DNA of 64,000 nt, from assembly GCF_000612845.1 (NCBI RefSeq), contig NZ_CCAT010000045.1, positions 1 to 64,000 on the forward strand, given 5' to 3'. This document shows, in pieces, positions 45,047 through 54,874 of this stretch (within the stretch, counting starts at the first letter, position 1; every line of letters begins with the position of its first letter). A model generated the notes under the pieces. It ran no database searches and was not told the DNA's origin. It saw only the letters and a program-made list of their open reading frames with translations. Source of the DNA: Clostridium ihumii AP5. Its GTDB lineage: Bacteria > Bacillota > Clostridia > Clostridiales > Clostridiaceae. Both the position numbers and the translations under genes were made by a program.

Positions 45047-46039
45047 CTAAATATTTTCTATAATTTTTAAATTTTCACTTTCTATCATTTTCTTATCACT
45101 CTCAATAGTGCTTCCTATAGTTGTTAAAAAATTTCCTGTAAGAGCTCCATTTATACCTGCTTTTAATCCTAATCTTTGATTTTCCTTTAATTGCATTCTA
45201 CCGCCTGCATATCTTATTACTATCTTTGGATTTATATATCTAAACACAGCCATAGTTTTTATAAGTTCAATTGGATTTTCCTTTTCATTATTTTCAAAAG
45301 GTGTTCCCTTAATAGGTGTTAATATATTTAAAGGAATTGAATTTACATCTAATTCTTTTAGTTCAAAAGCCATCTTAACTCTTTCTTCTCTACTTTCTCC
45401 AAGACCTAAAATTCCTCCTGAACATATCTTAAGACCTGCCTTTTTTACATTTTTAATAGTATTTATTCTATCTTCATAACTATGTGTGCTACATATATTT
45501 TTGTAAAAATTCTCGCAACTCTCTATATTGTGATGATACATTTCAACACCAGCTTCTTTTAACTTTACTGCCTGCTCATATGTAATAATTCCATGAGATG
45601 CACACAAATGAAGTTTGGTTTCTTTTTTTAACCTTTTATATATTTTAAGCAATTTTTCAAATTCACTTTCATTGATTATTCCTCTACCACTTGAAACTAA
45701 AGAAAACTTATTTGCTCCTTCCCCTTCATTAATTTTAGCTTCCTTTAAAACTTCCTCTTCATCTAATAATGAAAATTCATCTATTCCTGTTTTATAATGA
45801 ATTGACTGAGCACAATACTTGCAATCTTCACTACATCTTCCACTTTTTACATTCATAATTGTACAAAGATCTACTATATCTCCATTAAACTTTTTCCTTA
45901 TTTCATTAGCACCAATAAAAAGTTCCTCTAAAGCTTCTTTATTTTCCTCTTCTATATTTATTACTTCTAAAGCTTCTTCTAAATTAATATCTTGTCCACT
46001 TAAAATTTTATCTTTTAATTCCCTTATTTTGTTTTTCAT
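45047..46039 (-). CDS. bioB: Biotin synthase
   Basis: 330 residues, radical SAM enzyme inserting sulfur into dethiobiotin. The CSEDCKYCAQS motif binds the [4Fe-4S] cluster. YHHNIESCENFY, GGILGLGES and the C-terminal RYAGGRMQLKENQ with the Arg ligand of the second cluster are all present. First gene of the operon and directly behind a BirA-type operator. Earlier steps (bioW, F, or bioC/H) are not in the window. Confidence 0.96.
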   Translation of the reverse strand: MKNKIRELKDKILSGQDINLEEALEVINIEEENKEALEELFIGANEIRKKFNGDIVDLCTIMNVKSGRCSEDCKYCAQSIHYKTGIDEFSLLDEEEVLKEAKINEGEGANKFSLVSSGRGIINESEFEKLLKIYKRLKKETKLHLCASHGIITYEQAVKLKEAGVEMYHHNIESCENFYKNICSTHSYEDRINTIKNVKKAGLKICSGGILGLGESREERVKMAFELKELDVNSIPLNILTPIKGTPFENNEKENPIELIKTMAVFRYINPKIVIRYAGGRMQLKENQRLGLKAGINGALTGNFLTTIGSTIESDKKMIESENLKIIENI

Positions 46040-46053
46040 AACTTACCTCTCCA

Positions 46054-46089
46054 TTTTGTAAACTTTTATCGTTTACCTAGTTTACAAAA
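46054..46089 (-). promoter_or_regulatory. BirA-type operator of the bio operon
   Basis: Perfect inverted repeat TTTTGTAAACT (46054-46064) and AGTTTACAAAA (46079-46089). The TGTAAAC/GTTTACA cores are 16 bases apart, as in the classic BirA operator TTGTAAACC...GGTTTACAA. Biotin-loaded BirA would repress the operon. The 36-bp site ends 15 bases before the bioB ATG. Confidence 0.85.
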
Positions 46090-46185
46090 TTAGTTTACTA
46101 TTTTTTTATAATTTGGTCAATATTTGATACATACGTAAAATAATTATCTTTAAAATATAAAAACTTCAACTTTACATATAAATAC

Positions 46186-46222
46186 AAAATAGTTACCTTA
46201 ACATTTAAGATAACTATTTTGT
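46186..46222 (-). terminator. Chemoreceptor gene terminator
   Basis: AAAATAGTTACCTTA pairs with TAAGATAACTATTTT (one mismatch) right behind the minus-strand chemoreceptor gene. Confidence 0.8.
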
Positions 46223-46229
46223 ATAAAAT

Positions 46230-48227
46230 TTACTCTATTTTAAATTCATCTATAATATCATAGATATTATTAGCTAATTTTTTTAAATTTTGAGATGATA
46301 TATTTAATTCCTCTATTTTTTCAGCTTGATTATTTGTAGATGCCGTAACCTCTTCTGTAGAAGCTGCTGCTTCTTCTGATACTGCTGAAACATTTTGTAT
46401 TTTTTCAATAAATAAATTTTTTGATTCATCTATTTTTATTAAATTTTCATTTACTTTAATAATAAAATTATTTAAATTTTTTATAGCTTCATTTATATCA
46501 TTAAAAATTTTAAATGTTCCATCTACATTATTAGAAGTTTCTTCTATACTTTCTTTGGATTTTTTAATTTCTAATATAACCATATCTATATCATTTATAT
46601 TTACATTTATTATATTTTCTATTTCATTTGCAGATATTTTTGATTGTTCAGCTAATTTTCTTATTTCATCTGCAACAACAGAGAATCCTCTTCCTGCTTC
46701 TCCAGCTCTAGCAGCTTCTATACTTGCATTTAACGCAAGCAAATTAGTTTGATCTGTTATAGATTTCATAGTATCAATTATACTATTTATTTTTTTAGAA
46801 TTTTCATGTAATACTTTAGATTTTTCTACCACATTACATATAGAAACATCACTTTCTTTTTGTATATTATTTAATTCAACAATAGTATTTTTCCCTATTT
46901 GAGTTTTATCTTCAACATTATTGGAAATGTTTTTAACTTGCTCTGAAGATTTTGTAGCTTCATTTAATTGATTTCCTAATTCTAAAGATAATTCAACACT
47001 TTCTTCTAATGAATTAGCTTGCTCTATAGTTCCATTAGATAACTGTGACATTGCTTCTGCTATGTTATTTATAACTTCTTTAAATTCATTTACTATTGAA
47101 TTTACTTCTTCTGATTCTCTAGCTAATTCCTTTGATGTATTTCCTGCCACACCTAAAATTTTCACTATATCATCTATCATAAGATTAGTACACTCAGATA
47201 TATCACTAAATTCCTGTGTGATTATATTATTAGTATCTATTCTTTTAGTAAAATTTTTATTTTTACATTCTATTAAAACATTGGTTATTCTAGTACATAT
47301 TTGTTCAATTCTTTTTGAAAATAAAACAATTATTATCCCTATAATTATTAACAATACTAGTATCATTATTAATGGACTTATTATATTTTTTATACTTAAT
47401 GAATATATTTCCTCTTCATCTATAAATCCATATGTTGTATAACCAACATTATCATTTTTTATTTTTTCAACAACATACTTTTTATCATTTAATTTAACTA
47501 TTCCCTCTTTTTCTATACCTTTTAATGCTTTTCCAAATTGTTGTTCACTAACAGTTTTTGATAAAAATTCCTTATTACTACTAGCTATTATATTTTCATC
47601 ATTATATGCCATAAATGTAAATCCATTTTCTCCGATTTCGCACTTTGACACTATTTCTGAAAGTTTATCTAATTGAATATCTATTGCTAATACACCAATT
47701 AATTTCTTATCTTCACTTAATACTTTTCTAGATATTGTTATTATATCTGTTGATGTAAATGCATCTAAATATGGTGGTGTAACCAAAGTTGTATCCTGTT
47801 CTTTTGCTTTTATATACCATTCCCTTGTGGTTGGATCATAATTATCATCCAATCCATTATTAGGATATAGCAATGTTTGCTTATTTTCTCCCCCCATATA
47901 AACAGATGATATATTAATATTAGATTCTTTTAAAGTTTTGAACACTTTTAATGTGTTTTCATTATTAATATTACTATTAAATGCTTCTCTAATATATGGT
48001 GTTTCTGATAATACCTCTATAAATTCTCTATTTTTTATGACTAATGATTCAATTTCTTTTTCAACACCCTTAAGTTTTTCATATGTTTCATTTACGAATA
48101 ATTCTTTAGCCGTTTTGTATTCCGATTTAATAAGATTAATACCTAATATAGCTATTGGAATTATACTTGCTATTAAAACAATAATAATCAATTCATTTTT
48201 TAATTTTAAACTTTTCCTTTTCCCCAT
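46230..48227 (-). CDS. Methyl-accepting chemotaxis protein, dCache type
   Basis: 665 residues. N-terminal helix (about 15-30), then a ~250-residue extracellular part with the double-Cache pattern ([49 protein letters not shown]), a second helix (about 285-305), a HAMP-like linker and the cytoplasmic signalling domain with the hairpin tip [20 protein letters not shown]. It senses small ligands, often amino acids, and signals to CheA. GGGGGGAG precedes the ATG. Ligand unknown. Confidence 0.93.
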   Translation of the reverse strand: MGKRKSLKLKNELIIIVLIASIIPIAILGINLIKSEYKTAKELFVNETYEKLKGVEKEIESLVIKNREFIEVLSETPYIREAFNSNINNENTLKVFKTLKESNINISSVYMGGENKQTLLYPNNGLDDNYDPTTREWYIKAKEQDTTLVTPPYLDAFTSTDIITISRKVLSEDKKLIGVLAIDIQLDKLSEIVSKCEIGENGFTFMAYNDENIIASSNKEFLSKTVSEQQFGKALKGIEKEGIVKLNDKKYVVEKIKNDNVGYTTYGFIDEEEIYSLSIKNIISPLIMILVLLIIIGIIIVLFSKRIEQICTRITNVLIECKNKNFTKRIDTNNIITQEFSDISECTNLMIDDIVKILGVAGNTSKELARESEEVNSIVNEFKEVINNIAEAMSQLSNGTIEQANSLEESVELSLELGNQLNEATKSSEQVKNISNNVEDKTQIGKNTIVELNNIQKESDVSICNVVEKSKVLHENSKKINSIIDTMKSITDQTNLLALNASIEAARAGEAGRGFSVVADEIRKLAEQSKISANEIENIINVNINDIDMVILEIKKSKESIEETSNNVDGTFKIFNDINEAIKNLNNFIIKVNENLIKIDESKNLFIEKIQNVSAVSEEAAASTEEVTASTNNQAEKIEELNISSQNLKKLANNIYDIIDEFKIE

Positions 48228-48309
48228 ACTTCTCCCCCCATCAACAACCCTTTTGTTTAAATTTTCTGTATTTTATTTTTAGTCCCATCTATTTTAAATG
48301 AGACTTATT

Positions 48310-48495
48310 TTACTTTTTTAATTGGGTTTTATTTATTAAACTTTCCTCTATTAATTCACTTTTGCTAAATCCATTTCTAAAGTACCTTATTTGTTTATAT
48401 TTTACACCATTCATTGTAAAATCCAAAACATCTATTCTATCACCTTTATAAACTACAGGTTCTTTTTTTTCTTTTAAATATACACTTAGCTCCAT
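48310..48495 (-). CDS. Small hypothetical protein
   Basis: 61 residues, no signal or membrane segment, many charged residues (starts MELSVYLKEKKEPVVYKGDR). The pattern could be a small beta-rich domain. Binding-site evidence is only moderate (GAAGAAG near the ATG, GGAG a little far). It lies just upstream of the chemoreceptor on the same strand, but ~80 bases apart. No family recognised. Confidence 0.45.
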   Translation of the reverse strand: MELSVYLKEKKEPVVYKGDRIDVLDFTMNGVKYKQIRYFRNGFSKSELIEESLINKTQLKK

Positions 48496-48603
48496 AAATC
48501 TTCTTCAATCTCCTTTTAATGACATTATATTTATAATTTATGTTTTTTTCGTGCTTAAATTATACCATAACTATAAATATTTATATATATTTCTTAATCT
48601 ATT

Positions 48604-48975
48604 TATAGGTTTTCAATTTTTAAATACCATCTTTATCAAATGATACTACTATTACATTTTAGTCTTCTTTTTATATTGGGAATTAATTATGATGGATATC
48701 TTCAGGGATTGAAATCCCCGCTACACTGTTTTATTTGTACTTCAAATAAAATTAATATAATATTTATCCATAAAAAATTCATGTTGGAGAATGAATTCCC
48801 CACTATAATATTCTTACTAACCATAGTTTTAATATTAACCATAACTTTCAATTTTCAATTGTAAACTGGTTCCAAATATAACTATATTAACAAACTGTAA
48901 TGTTTCTAGTATCAATTGAAAAACTTTTTCTTTCATCAAGAAACATGAATAAAAATTCAAACTTAGAATTCTATG
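48604..48975 (+). repeat. Dispersed MITE-like repeat, copy J (variant core)
   Basis: Starts TATAGGTTTTCAATTTT and ends CTTAGAATTCTATG. The middle carries the hairpin GGGATTGAAATCCC followed by TTTTATTTGTACTTCAAATA and GAATTCCCCACTATAAT, shared only with copy I at 58,559. Confidence 0.75.
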
Positions 48976-49043
48976 TAATTTGAAATATTTTATTGATATA
49001 CTATAATATATAACTTTTATTTAAATTTATGGGGGATATTGTA

Positions 49044-50648
49044 ATGAATATATTATTTATTAATGGTAACATACATTCTTTAGATGAGAATAATTCTACT
49101 TATGAAGTATTAGGTATTAAAGATAATACTATTTCTTTTCTTGGACATAAAAGTGACATAAAAAATGTTCAGCATGAATATGAAAAAATTATTAATCTTG
49201 ATAATAAAGTTATGTTACCTAGTTTTAATGACAGTCATATGCATCTTTTAGGTTATGGATACTTTAAATCAAAATTAAATTTATCTAACTGCACATCTAT
49301 AGATAATTTAATTACTGAATCTAAAAATTATATTATATATAATAAATTAAATAAAAATGATATGCTTATAGGCCGTGGCTGGAATCAAGATAATTTTAAA
49401 GAAAAAAGAATTCCTACAAGGTTAGATTTAGATAAAATATCTACTGAAATTCCAATAATCCTTAAAAGAGCTTGTGGCCATATATCTATTTGTAATTCAA
49501 AAGCTATAGAGCTTTTAAAAACTACTAACGAATGTTTAGAAAATAATCATATTAACTTAGAAAAAGGACTTTTTTCCGAAGATGGACTTAATTTACTTAA
49601 TAGCATTATAAAAAATCCTTCTTTAGAAGAATTGAAAAAAATGATTTTACTCACTTGTAATGAACTATTAGAAAATGGTATAACCTCAGTACAAAGTGAT
49701 GATTTTTGTGCATTGCCAATTCGAGATTGTGATATTGTTTTGAAAGCTTTCAGTGAACTTTCATTAGAAAACAAACTTCCTGTAAGAGTTTATGAACAAT
49801 GTTTATTTGAAAATATTTCAGAATTTAAAATGTATCTTAATAATAATAAAATTAAATTTCATAGTGGAAACAATTTCTTTAAGATAGGTCCATTAAAATT
49901 ACTTTTAGATGGTGCTTTAGGTGGTAGAACTGCTCTACTAAATACACCTTATGAAGATGATAAAAATAATTTAGGAATTGCAAATTTAGATAAATCTACT
50001 TTAGATGAATTCATTAAAATTTCTAATGATAACAATATGCAAGTAGCTGTTCATGCCATTGGTGATAAAGCCATAGATTGGGTTTTAGATTCCTACGAAA
50101 AATTTTCTGAAATTTCCAACCCACTACGTCATGGTATTGTTCATTGTCAACTTACAACTAAAAATTCTTTAAACAAAATGAAAAAATTAAATACGCTTGC
50201 ATATATACAACCAATATTCCTTCACTATGATTTACACATAGTTGAAAATAGAATTGGCACAGAAAAAGCAAAAGACACTTATGCCTTTAATACAATGAAT
50301 AACATGGGGATCTCTATATCTAGTGGTTCAGATTGCCCCGTAGAACATTTTAATGTTATGAATGGCATTCACTGTGCTGTTAACCGTACAGATCTTCAAA
50401 ATTATCCTAAAAACGGTTGGCTGCCAAATGAAAAACTCTCTGTTTTAGATGCTCTAAAATCATACACCATAAACGGTGCTTATAGCTCTTTTGAAGAAAA
50501 TATAAAAGGCACACTAGAAACAGGTAAACTTGCTGATATGGTTGTATTAGATAAAGACATCTTTTCTATAGAAAGTAATAAAATAAAAAACATCAACATC
50601 CTAATGACTATAGTTGATGGAGAAATTAAAGTAAATAAACTTATATAA
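49044..50648 (+). CDS. YtcJ-like amidohydrolase
   Basis: 534 residues from the ATG at 49044 (GGGGGAT upstream). Amidohydrolase family 3: MNILFINGNIHSLDE start, metal-binding SHMHLLGYG, later HAIGDKAIDWVLDSYEKF and SGSDCPVEH, with a final composite beta-sandwich around GTLETGKLADMVVLDKD. The family cleaves N-formyl, N-acyl or cyclic amides, but the substrate of this member is unknown. Single gene with its own terminator. Confidence 0.88.
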   Translation: MNILFINGNIHSLDENNSTYEVLGIKDNTISFLGHKSDIKNVQHEYEKIINLDNKVMLPSFNDSHMHLLGYGYFKSKLNLSNCTSIDNLITESKNYIIYNKLNKNDMLIGRGWNQDNFKEKRIPTRLDLDKISTEIPIILKRACGHISICNSKAIELLKTTNECLENNHINLEKGLFSEDGLNLLNSIIKNPSLEELKKMILLTCNELLENGITSVQSDDFCALPIRDCDIVLKAFSELSLENKLPVRVYEQCLFENISEFKMYLNNNKIKFHSGNNFFKIGPLKLLLDGALGGRTALLNTPYEDDKNNLGIANLDKSTLDEFIKISNDNNMQVAVHAIGDKAIDWVLDSYEKFSEISNPLRHGIVHCQLTTKNSLNKMKKLNTLAYIQPIFLHYDLHIVENRIGTEKAKDTYAFNTMNNMGISISSGSDCPVEHFNVMNGIHCAVNRTDLQNYPKNGWLPNEKLSVLDALKSYTINGAYSSFEENIKGTLETGKLADMVVLDKDIFSIESNKIKNINILMTIVDGEIKVNKLI

Positions 50649-50652
50649 AATA

Positions 50653-50688
50653 TAAAAGCATGAACATAAAAATTCATGCTTTTATTTA
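50653..50688. terminator. Bidirectional terminator amidohydrolase / patatin
   Basis: ATAAAAGCATGAA pairs with TTCATGCTTTTAT between convergent genes. Confidence 0.85.
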
Positions 50689-50693
50689 TAATT

Positions 50694-51629
50694 TTAATCT
50701 TTTTTCTTAGCAAATATATGTTTTATGCCTTCAACAAAACCTTCTGTTCTATTCTCACAAATTTCTTCATTTACAACTTTTTTATTTAATTCCTCTGCTA
50801 TTTCATTTTGTTTTATAAATTCAAAAATTTTAAATATTGGCTGAAACATTTCCATAGTATTATCATATCCTAATTTCATTCTCTTTTTAGCACTTTCTAT
50901 AGTAAAGTCTAATGTTCCATCCAGTACTCCTTCTTCTATTTCTGATGGAGTAATTTCAATTATATTAGTATTAGGATACATTTTTTTATTTACTGGAGTT
51001 TCTTTAGACAGATGTATTATTATTATAATGTCACATCCTTCTCCATAAACTGGTTGTATTGGAATATTATCAACTATACCTCCATCTAAATATTTAGTAC
51101 ATTCTATTTCTTCACATTCATATATCATTGGTAATGCTGAAGTTGCAAGTAATATTTTTTTTATATCTTCTGGTTCATAATCATTAACTTTAAAATATTT
51201 TGGCATTAATGATGGTACCTCTGTGCATGCAGCATAACAAACCATTTTATTTTCCTTTATTTTATTAAAATCTAAAACTTCCATTATCTCATCAAGACCT
51301 TCTCTTGAAATATTTCCACCTGATATCATCTTTGGCATATGTTTTTTTATAAAATTAATATTCTTTAATCCTAATGATATAAGGAAACTTTTCTTATTTA
51401 AATCTTTTTCATCTATAGGTAAAATCTTTTCACGAGTTATAGTCCCCCATATACTTTCTGATAACTCCAAATCATCCTGCATTAAAAGCATTGCATTAAG
51501 AGCACCAATAGAAGTACCTGCCAAAACACTTATATATTTATCTATCTTCAATTCTTTCAAAGCTTTAAAAGCACCTATTTGATATGCCCCCTTAGCTCCA
51601 CCACCTGCTAAAACTAATCCTATCTTCAT
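50694..51629 (-). CDS. Patatin-like phospholipase (RssA-type)
   Basis: 311 residues. The oxyanion loop LAGGGAKGAYQIG, nucleophile elbow AGTSIGALNA (Ser in GXSXG) and catalytic Asp in YLDGGIVDNIP are all present. Predicted soluble lipid acyl hydrolase. AGGGTGG precedes the ATG. Transcribed alone; substrate unknown. Confidence 0.9.
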   Translation of the reverse strand: MKIGLVLAGGGAKGAYQIGAFKALKELKIDKYISVLAGTSIGALNAMLLMQDDLELSESIWGTITREKILPIDEKDLNKKSFLISLGLKNINFIKKHMPKMISGGNISREGLDEIMEVLDFNKIKENKMVCYAACTEVPSLMPKYFKVNDYEPEDIKKILLATSALPMIYECEEIECTKYLDGGIVDNIPIQPVYGEGCDIIIIIHLSKETPVNKKMYPNTNIIEITPSEIEEGVLDGTLDFTIESAKKRMKLGYDNTMEMFQPIFKIFEFIKQNEIAEELNKKVVNEEICENRTEGFVEGIKHIFAKKKD

Positions 51630-51652
51630 CTAATTGCCACCCTTCCCTTTAA

Positions 51653-51715
51653 ATGCTACACTGTGGTTCCAAGTTAATATTTTAGTTTATACATTGAACC
51701 CTTTAATATATTATA
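51653..51715. repeat. Short remnant of the MITE family
   Basis: CTACACTGTGGTTCCAAGTT followed by ATATTTTAGTTTATACATTG. Looks like one decayed end only. Confidence 0.35.
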
Positions 51716-51838
51716 CCAAAAATAATCCATATTTTTTAAATTTTTCTGATTATTTTTAAATAAAATTCTCATTTTTTGTTTAATTTTTTGTAAATATTTA
51801 TTTATTTAACTTTTTATGAACTATTTTTTAAATTTCTC

Positions 51839-51898
51839 TTGAAGATTTTTATATAAGTATTATAATTATAAATGGTTTGTAAAAAAGCACGTGCTTTT
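51839..51898 (+). promoter_or_regulatory. Promoter and palindrome upstream of the SulP gene
   Basis: TTGAAG (51839-51844), 16-nt spacer, TATAAT (51861-51866). About 15 bases further, the perfect palindrome AAAAGCACGTGCTTTT (51883-51898) lies just past the expected start point and could be an operator or a leader hairpin. Confidence 0.65.
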
Positions 51899-52033
51899 AA
51901 AAATAAAATATTTTAGATTATAAATTTAGCAATTATTTTATTTAATATTTAAAGAAAACATAATTGTTTTTTTTCCGTGTCTAAATATATTTGTTTTTTA
52001 TGCACTATTAAAATTTAATAGGAGGGATTTTTA

Positions 52034-53671
52034 ATGACTAAACCTAAAATTTTTGATTTAGTTAATGACAAGTCATTTTCTAAAGAGCAACTTTTCAAAG
52101 ATGTAATTGCTGGAATAATTGTTGCTATTATTGCATTACCTCTTTCGGTGGCTCTTGGAATTTCTTCTGGTGTAAGTCCAGAAAAAGGATTAATTACGGC
52201 TATTATAGCTGGATTCTTCATTTCATTTCTTGGTGGAAGTAAAGTTCAAATTGGTGGACCTACTGGAGCATTTGTTGTAATTGTTTATGGAATAATAGCA
52301 GAACATGGAGTAGATGGTTTAATAATTGCAACTTTCATGGCTGGAATTATCCTTATATTATTTGGTATTTGTAAACTTGGTTCACTTATAAAATTTATTC
52401 CTTATCCAATAACCGTTGGATTTACTTCAGGAATTGCTGTAACTTTATTTACAACTCAAATAAAAGATTTTTTAGGACTTTCAATTGATAAAGTACCTTC
52501 TGAGTTTATACCTAAGGTTGTTTCATTTATATCAAATATAAATACTACTAGTTTAATTACTTTATTAGTTGGTGTTTTTTCTCTTGCTATAATACTTTTA
52601 TGGCCTAAGATTAATAAAACTATACCAGGTTCTTTAGTTGCACTAATAATTGCAACTTCAGTAGTATATATATTTGATTTGCCTGTAGCAACAATTGGAA
52701 GTCAATTTGGAGAAATAAGCTCTAAGATTCCAATGCCAACTATTCCTAAAATAGATTTTGGCACTGTAACTAAGCTTATACAACCAGCATTTACAATTGC
52801 TATACTTGCTGGAATAGAATCATTACTATCAGCTGTTGTTTCTGATAAAATGATTGATGATAAACATGATTCTAACATGGAACTTATTGCTCAAGGTGTT
52901 GGTAACATAGGCTCTGCATTATTTGGAGGTATTCCTGCAACTGGTGCAATTGCTAGAACTGCTGCTAACGTAAAAAATGGTGGTAGAAGTCCTATTTCAG
53001 GAATTGTACATGCTTTAACATTACTTTTAATAATGAAAGTATTCATGCCTCTAGCAAAATTCATTCCTTTAACTACCCTAGCTTCAATCCTTATGGTTGT
53101 TTCTTATAATATGGGTGAATGGAAAGAAATGAAAGAAATGATTAAAGCACCTAAAAGTGATTTAATAGTACTTTTAGCAACATTCTTCTTAACAGTTATC
53201 TTTGATCTTGTAATAGCAATAGAAGCCGGAATGCTTATTGCAATGTGTCTATTCATTAGAAGAATGACTGTTCATACAGAAGTAACTGAAGTAGTTAATC
53301 ATAAAAATATCAAAGAAGATTTTAAAGATAACATTTCAATTTTTGAAATAGATGGTCCTCTTTTCTTTGCTGTAACAGACACTTTAAATGATTCAATTTT
53401 AACAGAATCATTAAATAAAATATTAATATTAAAAATGAACAACACTAAAGTTATGGATATAAGTGCTTATAATGCACTAGAATCAATAGAAAAATTCTGT
53501 TCTAAAAATAATATAAAACTTATATTATGCGGAATTCAACCTCAGCCATTTAAAATTTTAAATAATATGGGCATGGTTAAAAGATTTAAAGAAAGTTATA
53601 TAACTAATTGTATAGATGATGCAATTGATTTAGCTAATTCTATTATGCTTGAAAAAAACTCTATTGCATAA
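52034..53671 (+). CDS. SulP/SLC26 family anion transporter
   Basis: 545 residues, about 11-12 helices followed by a STAS domain. The N-terminal ALPLSVALGISSGVSPEKGL and GGSKVQIGGPTGAFVVIVYG blocks match the SulP substrate site region, and the C-terminal STAS part contains ILKMNNTKVMDISAYNALE. The family carries sulfate, bicarbonate or related anions by proton or sodium symport. AGGAGG precedes the ATG. Single gene behind a strong promoter with a palindrome. The anion is not known. Confidence 0.93.
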   Translation: MTKPKIFDLVNDKSFSKEQLFKDVIAGIIVAIIALPLSVALGISSGVSPEKGLITAIIAGFFISFLGGSKVQIGGPTGAFVVIVYGIIAEHGVDGLIIATFMAGIILILFGICKLGSLIKFIPYPITVGFTSGIAVTLFTTQIKDFLGLSIDKVPSEFIPKVVSFISNINTTSLITLLVGVFSLAIILLWPKINKTIPGSLVALIIATSVVYIFDLPVATIGSQFGEISSKIPMPTIPKIDFGTVTKLIQPAFTIAILAGIESLLSAVVSDKMIDDKHDSNMELIAQGVGNIGSALFGGIPATGAIARTAANVKNGGRSPISGIVHALTLLLIMKVFMPLAKFIPLTTLASILMVVSYNMGEWKEMKEMIKAPKSDLIVLLATFFLTVIFDLVIAIEAGMLIAMCLFIRRMTVHTEVTEVVNHKNIKEDFKDNISIFEIDGPLFFAVTDTLNDSILTESLNKILILKMNNTKVMDISAYNALESIEKFCSKNNIKLILCGIQPQPFKILNNMGMVKRFKESYITNCIDDAIDLANSIMLEKNSIA

Positions 53672-53677
53672 TGCTAA

Positions 53678-53711
53678 AAAGGAACTAAGAAAAAACTTAG
53701 TTCCTTTTTTA
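53678..53711. terminator. Bidirectional terminator SulP / prenyltransferase
   Basis: AAAAAGGAACTAAG pairs with CTTAGTTCCTTTTT around a six-base A loop. Confidence 0.9.
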
Positions 53712-53716
53712 ATACT

Positions 53717-54358
53717 TTAACCACCTAATGTAACATCTTGTTTATCATACCATTGTAGTGCCTGATAAAAATGTTCTGGTTTAAACTCTGGCCAATAATC
53801 ATCAATAATATAAAAATCTGAATATACTGATTGAACTGGTAAAAATCCACTTAACCGTCTTCTACCACCCCATCTAATTATAAGATCTATCCTTGATATA
53901 TCTTTAGATTTTATATTGTTATCTACATTCTTTTTACTTACATCTCCACTTTTTAATTCATTTAAATCCCATTCCCAACCATAATTCACTAAAAAATTAA
54001 CCTTCATTCCCCCCTTGCCAAACACTTTTCTTTGTGTGTACGGCACTAACTCTTTTGGAAACACCTTAGAATCTTTATTTCCTATAACTAATAACTCTGC
54101 ATCTTCCTTTGATAATATTTTTACTGCGTTTATACACGCCTCTGTAAAAGCCTTTTTTTGATTATCTGGTCTTTTAGCATTATCTGTCGTGAAACCATAG
54201 TATGTTATTTCATCAATTCCAGCATTTTTACAAAGATTAAAAAGACTTAATCCCGGCTCTATTCCACTATCATATCCTTTTTCCTTGCTTAAACCATTTG
54301 CCATAGCCCATCTTCTATTTCCATCTGGTATAATTCCTATGTGCTTCGGAAGTCTCAT
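53717..54358 (-). CDS. Short cis-prenyltransferase (UppS-like)
   Basis: 213 residues. HIGIIPDGNRRWA is the diphosphate-binding signature of undecaprenyl diphosphate synthases, and RWGGRRRLSGFLPVQSVYSD plus WPEF the second. It is about 30-40 residues shorter than a normal UppS, with differences in the middle (GGMKVNFLVNYGWEWDLNEL), and stands apart from cdsA/dxr, where uppS normally lies. It is therefore probably a second, specialised synthase of shorter polyprenols. GAGGTGAG precedes the ATG. Confidence 0.85.
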   Translation of the reverse strand: MRLPKHIGIIPDGNRRWAMANGLSKEKGYDSGIEPGLSLFNLCKNAGIDEITYYGFTTDNAKRPDNQKKAFTEACINAVKILSKEDAELLVIGNKDSKVFPKELVPYTQRKVFGKGGMKVNFLVNYGWEWDLNELKSGDVSKKNVDNNIKSKDISRIDLIIRWGGRRRLSGFLPVQSVYSDFYIIDDYWPEFKPEHFYQALQWYDKQDVTLGG

Positions 54359-54660
54359 AAACTCACCTCTAAATTCTCATAAATATTTTAATAATCATAA
54401 AAATATTGTTTCCATAATTTAATTATTTTATTTCTATTTTTTATGAAAATTTTAGATTTTCTTATAACACTTCTAAATTCATCTCTTCATTACCTTATTA
54501 AAATTCCATTGTCCAATTGTAAATAATACTATATGTTATAGATTAATTACCACTTACAATTTAAAATAATATATTTATATGAATGCACAAATTTATTATA
54601 ATGAAAAATTTAAATAAGCTATTCATTTAAACTTTAATTAGAAAATCTTATGGATTTTTA
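54359..54660. other. Intergenic, nothing recognised
   Basis: AT-rich spacer between the prenyltransferase gene and the GC-rich palindromic element. No gene or clear promoter seen. Confidence 0.4.
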
Positions 54661-54746
54661 TTTAATTTTTACGACCTTGCCCCAAGGACGGGGCAAGCTG
54701 AAGTTAAGACAGGACGTCGCATCTGAAGGTAGTCTTAAAAATTAAA
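54661..54746. repeat. GC-rich 86-bp palindromic element
   Basis: Imperfect 15-bp terminal inverted repeat (TTTAATTTTTACGAC at 54661-54675, GTCTTAAAAATTAAA at 54732-54746) encloses a core far richer in GC than anything around it. The core has a perfect 8-bp hairpin, CTTGCCCC-AAGGAC-GGGGCAAG (54676-54697), and a second stem TAAGAC/GTCTTA (54705-54710 and 54732-54737). Either a REP-like mobile element or a structured RNA. Confidence 0.55.
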
Positions 54747-54874
54747 GAAAAATACATTTAGAGTTTCTTTTAAAATTTCACAGAATAGCGTTTTAAATTT
54801 CTTCATTTATAATAGTGTTCCAATTTTATTTTTAAAATTATTAATTTTAAATTTTATTTTATCTTTCTACAACT

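Noticed and set aside
48640-48864. 74-codon ORF inside repeat copy J
   Set aside because: It lies within the repeat, has no binding site and is not preserved in copy I.
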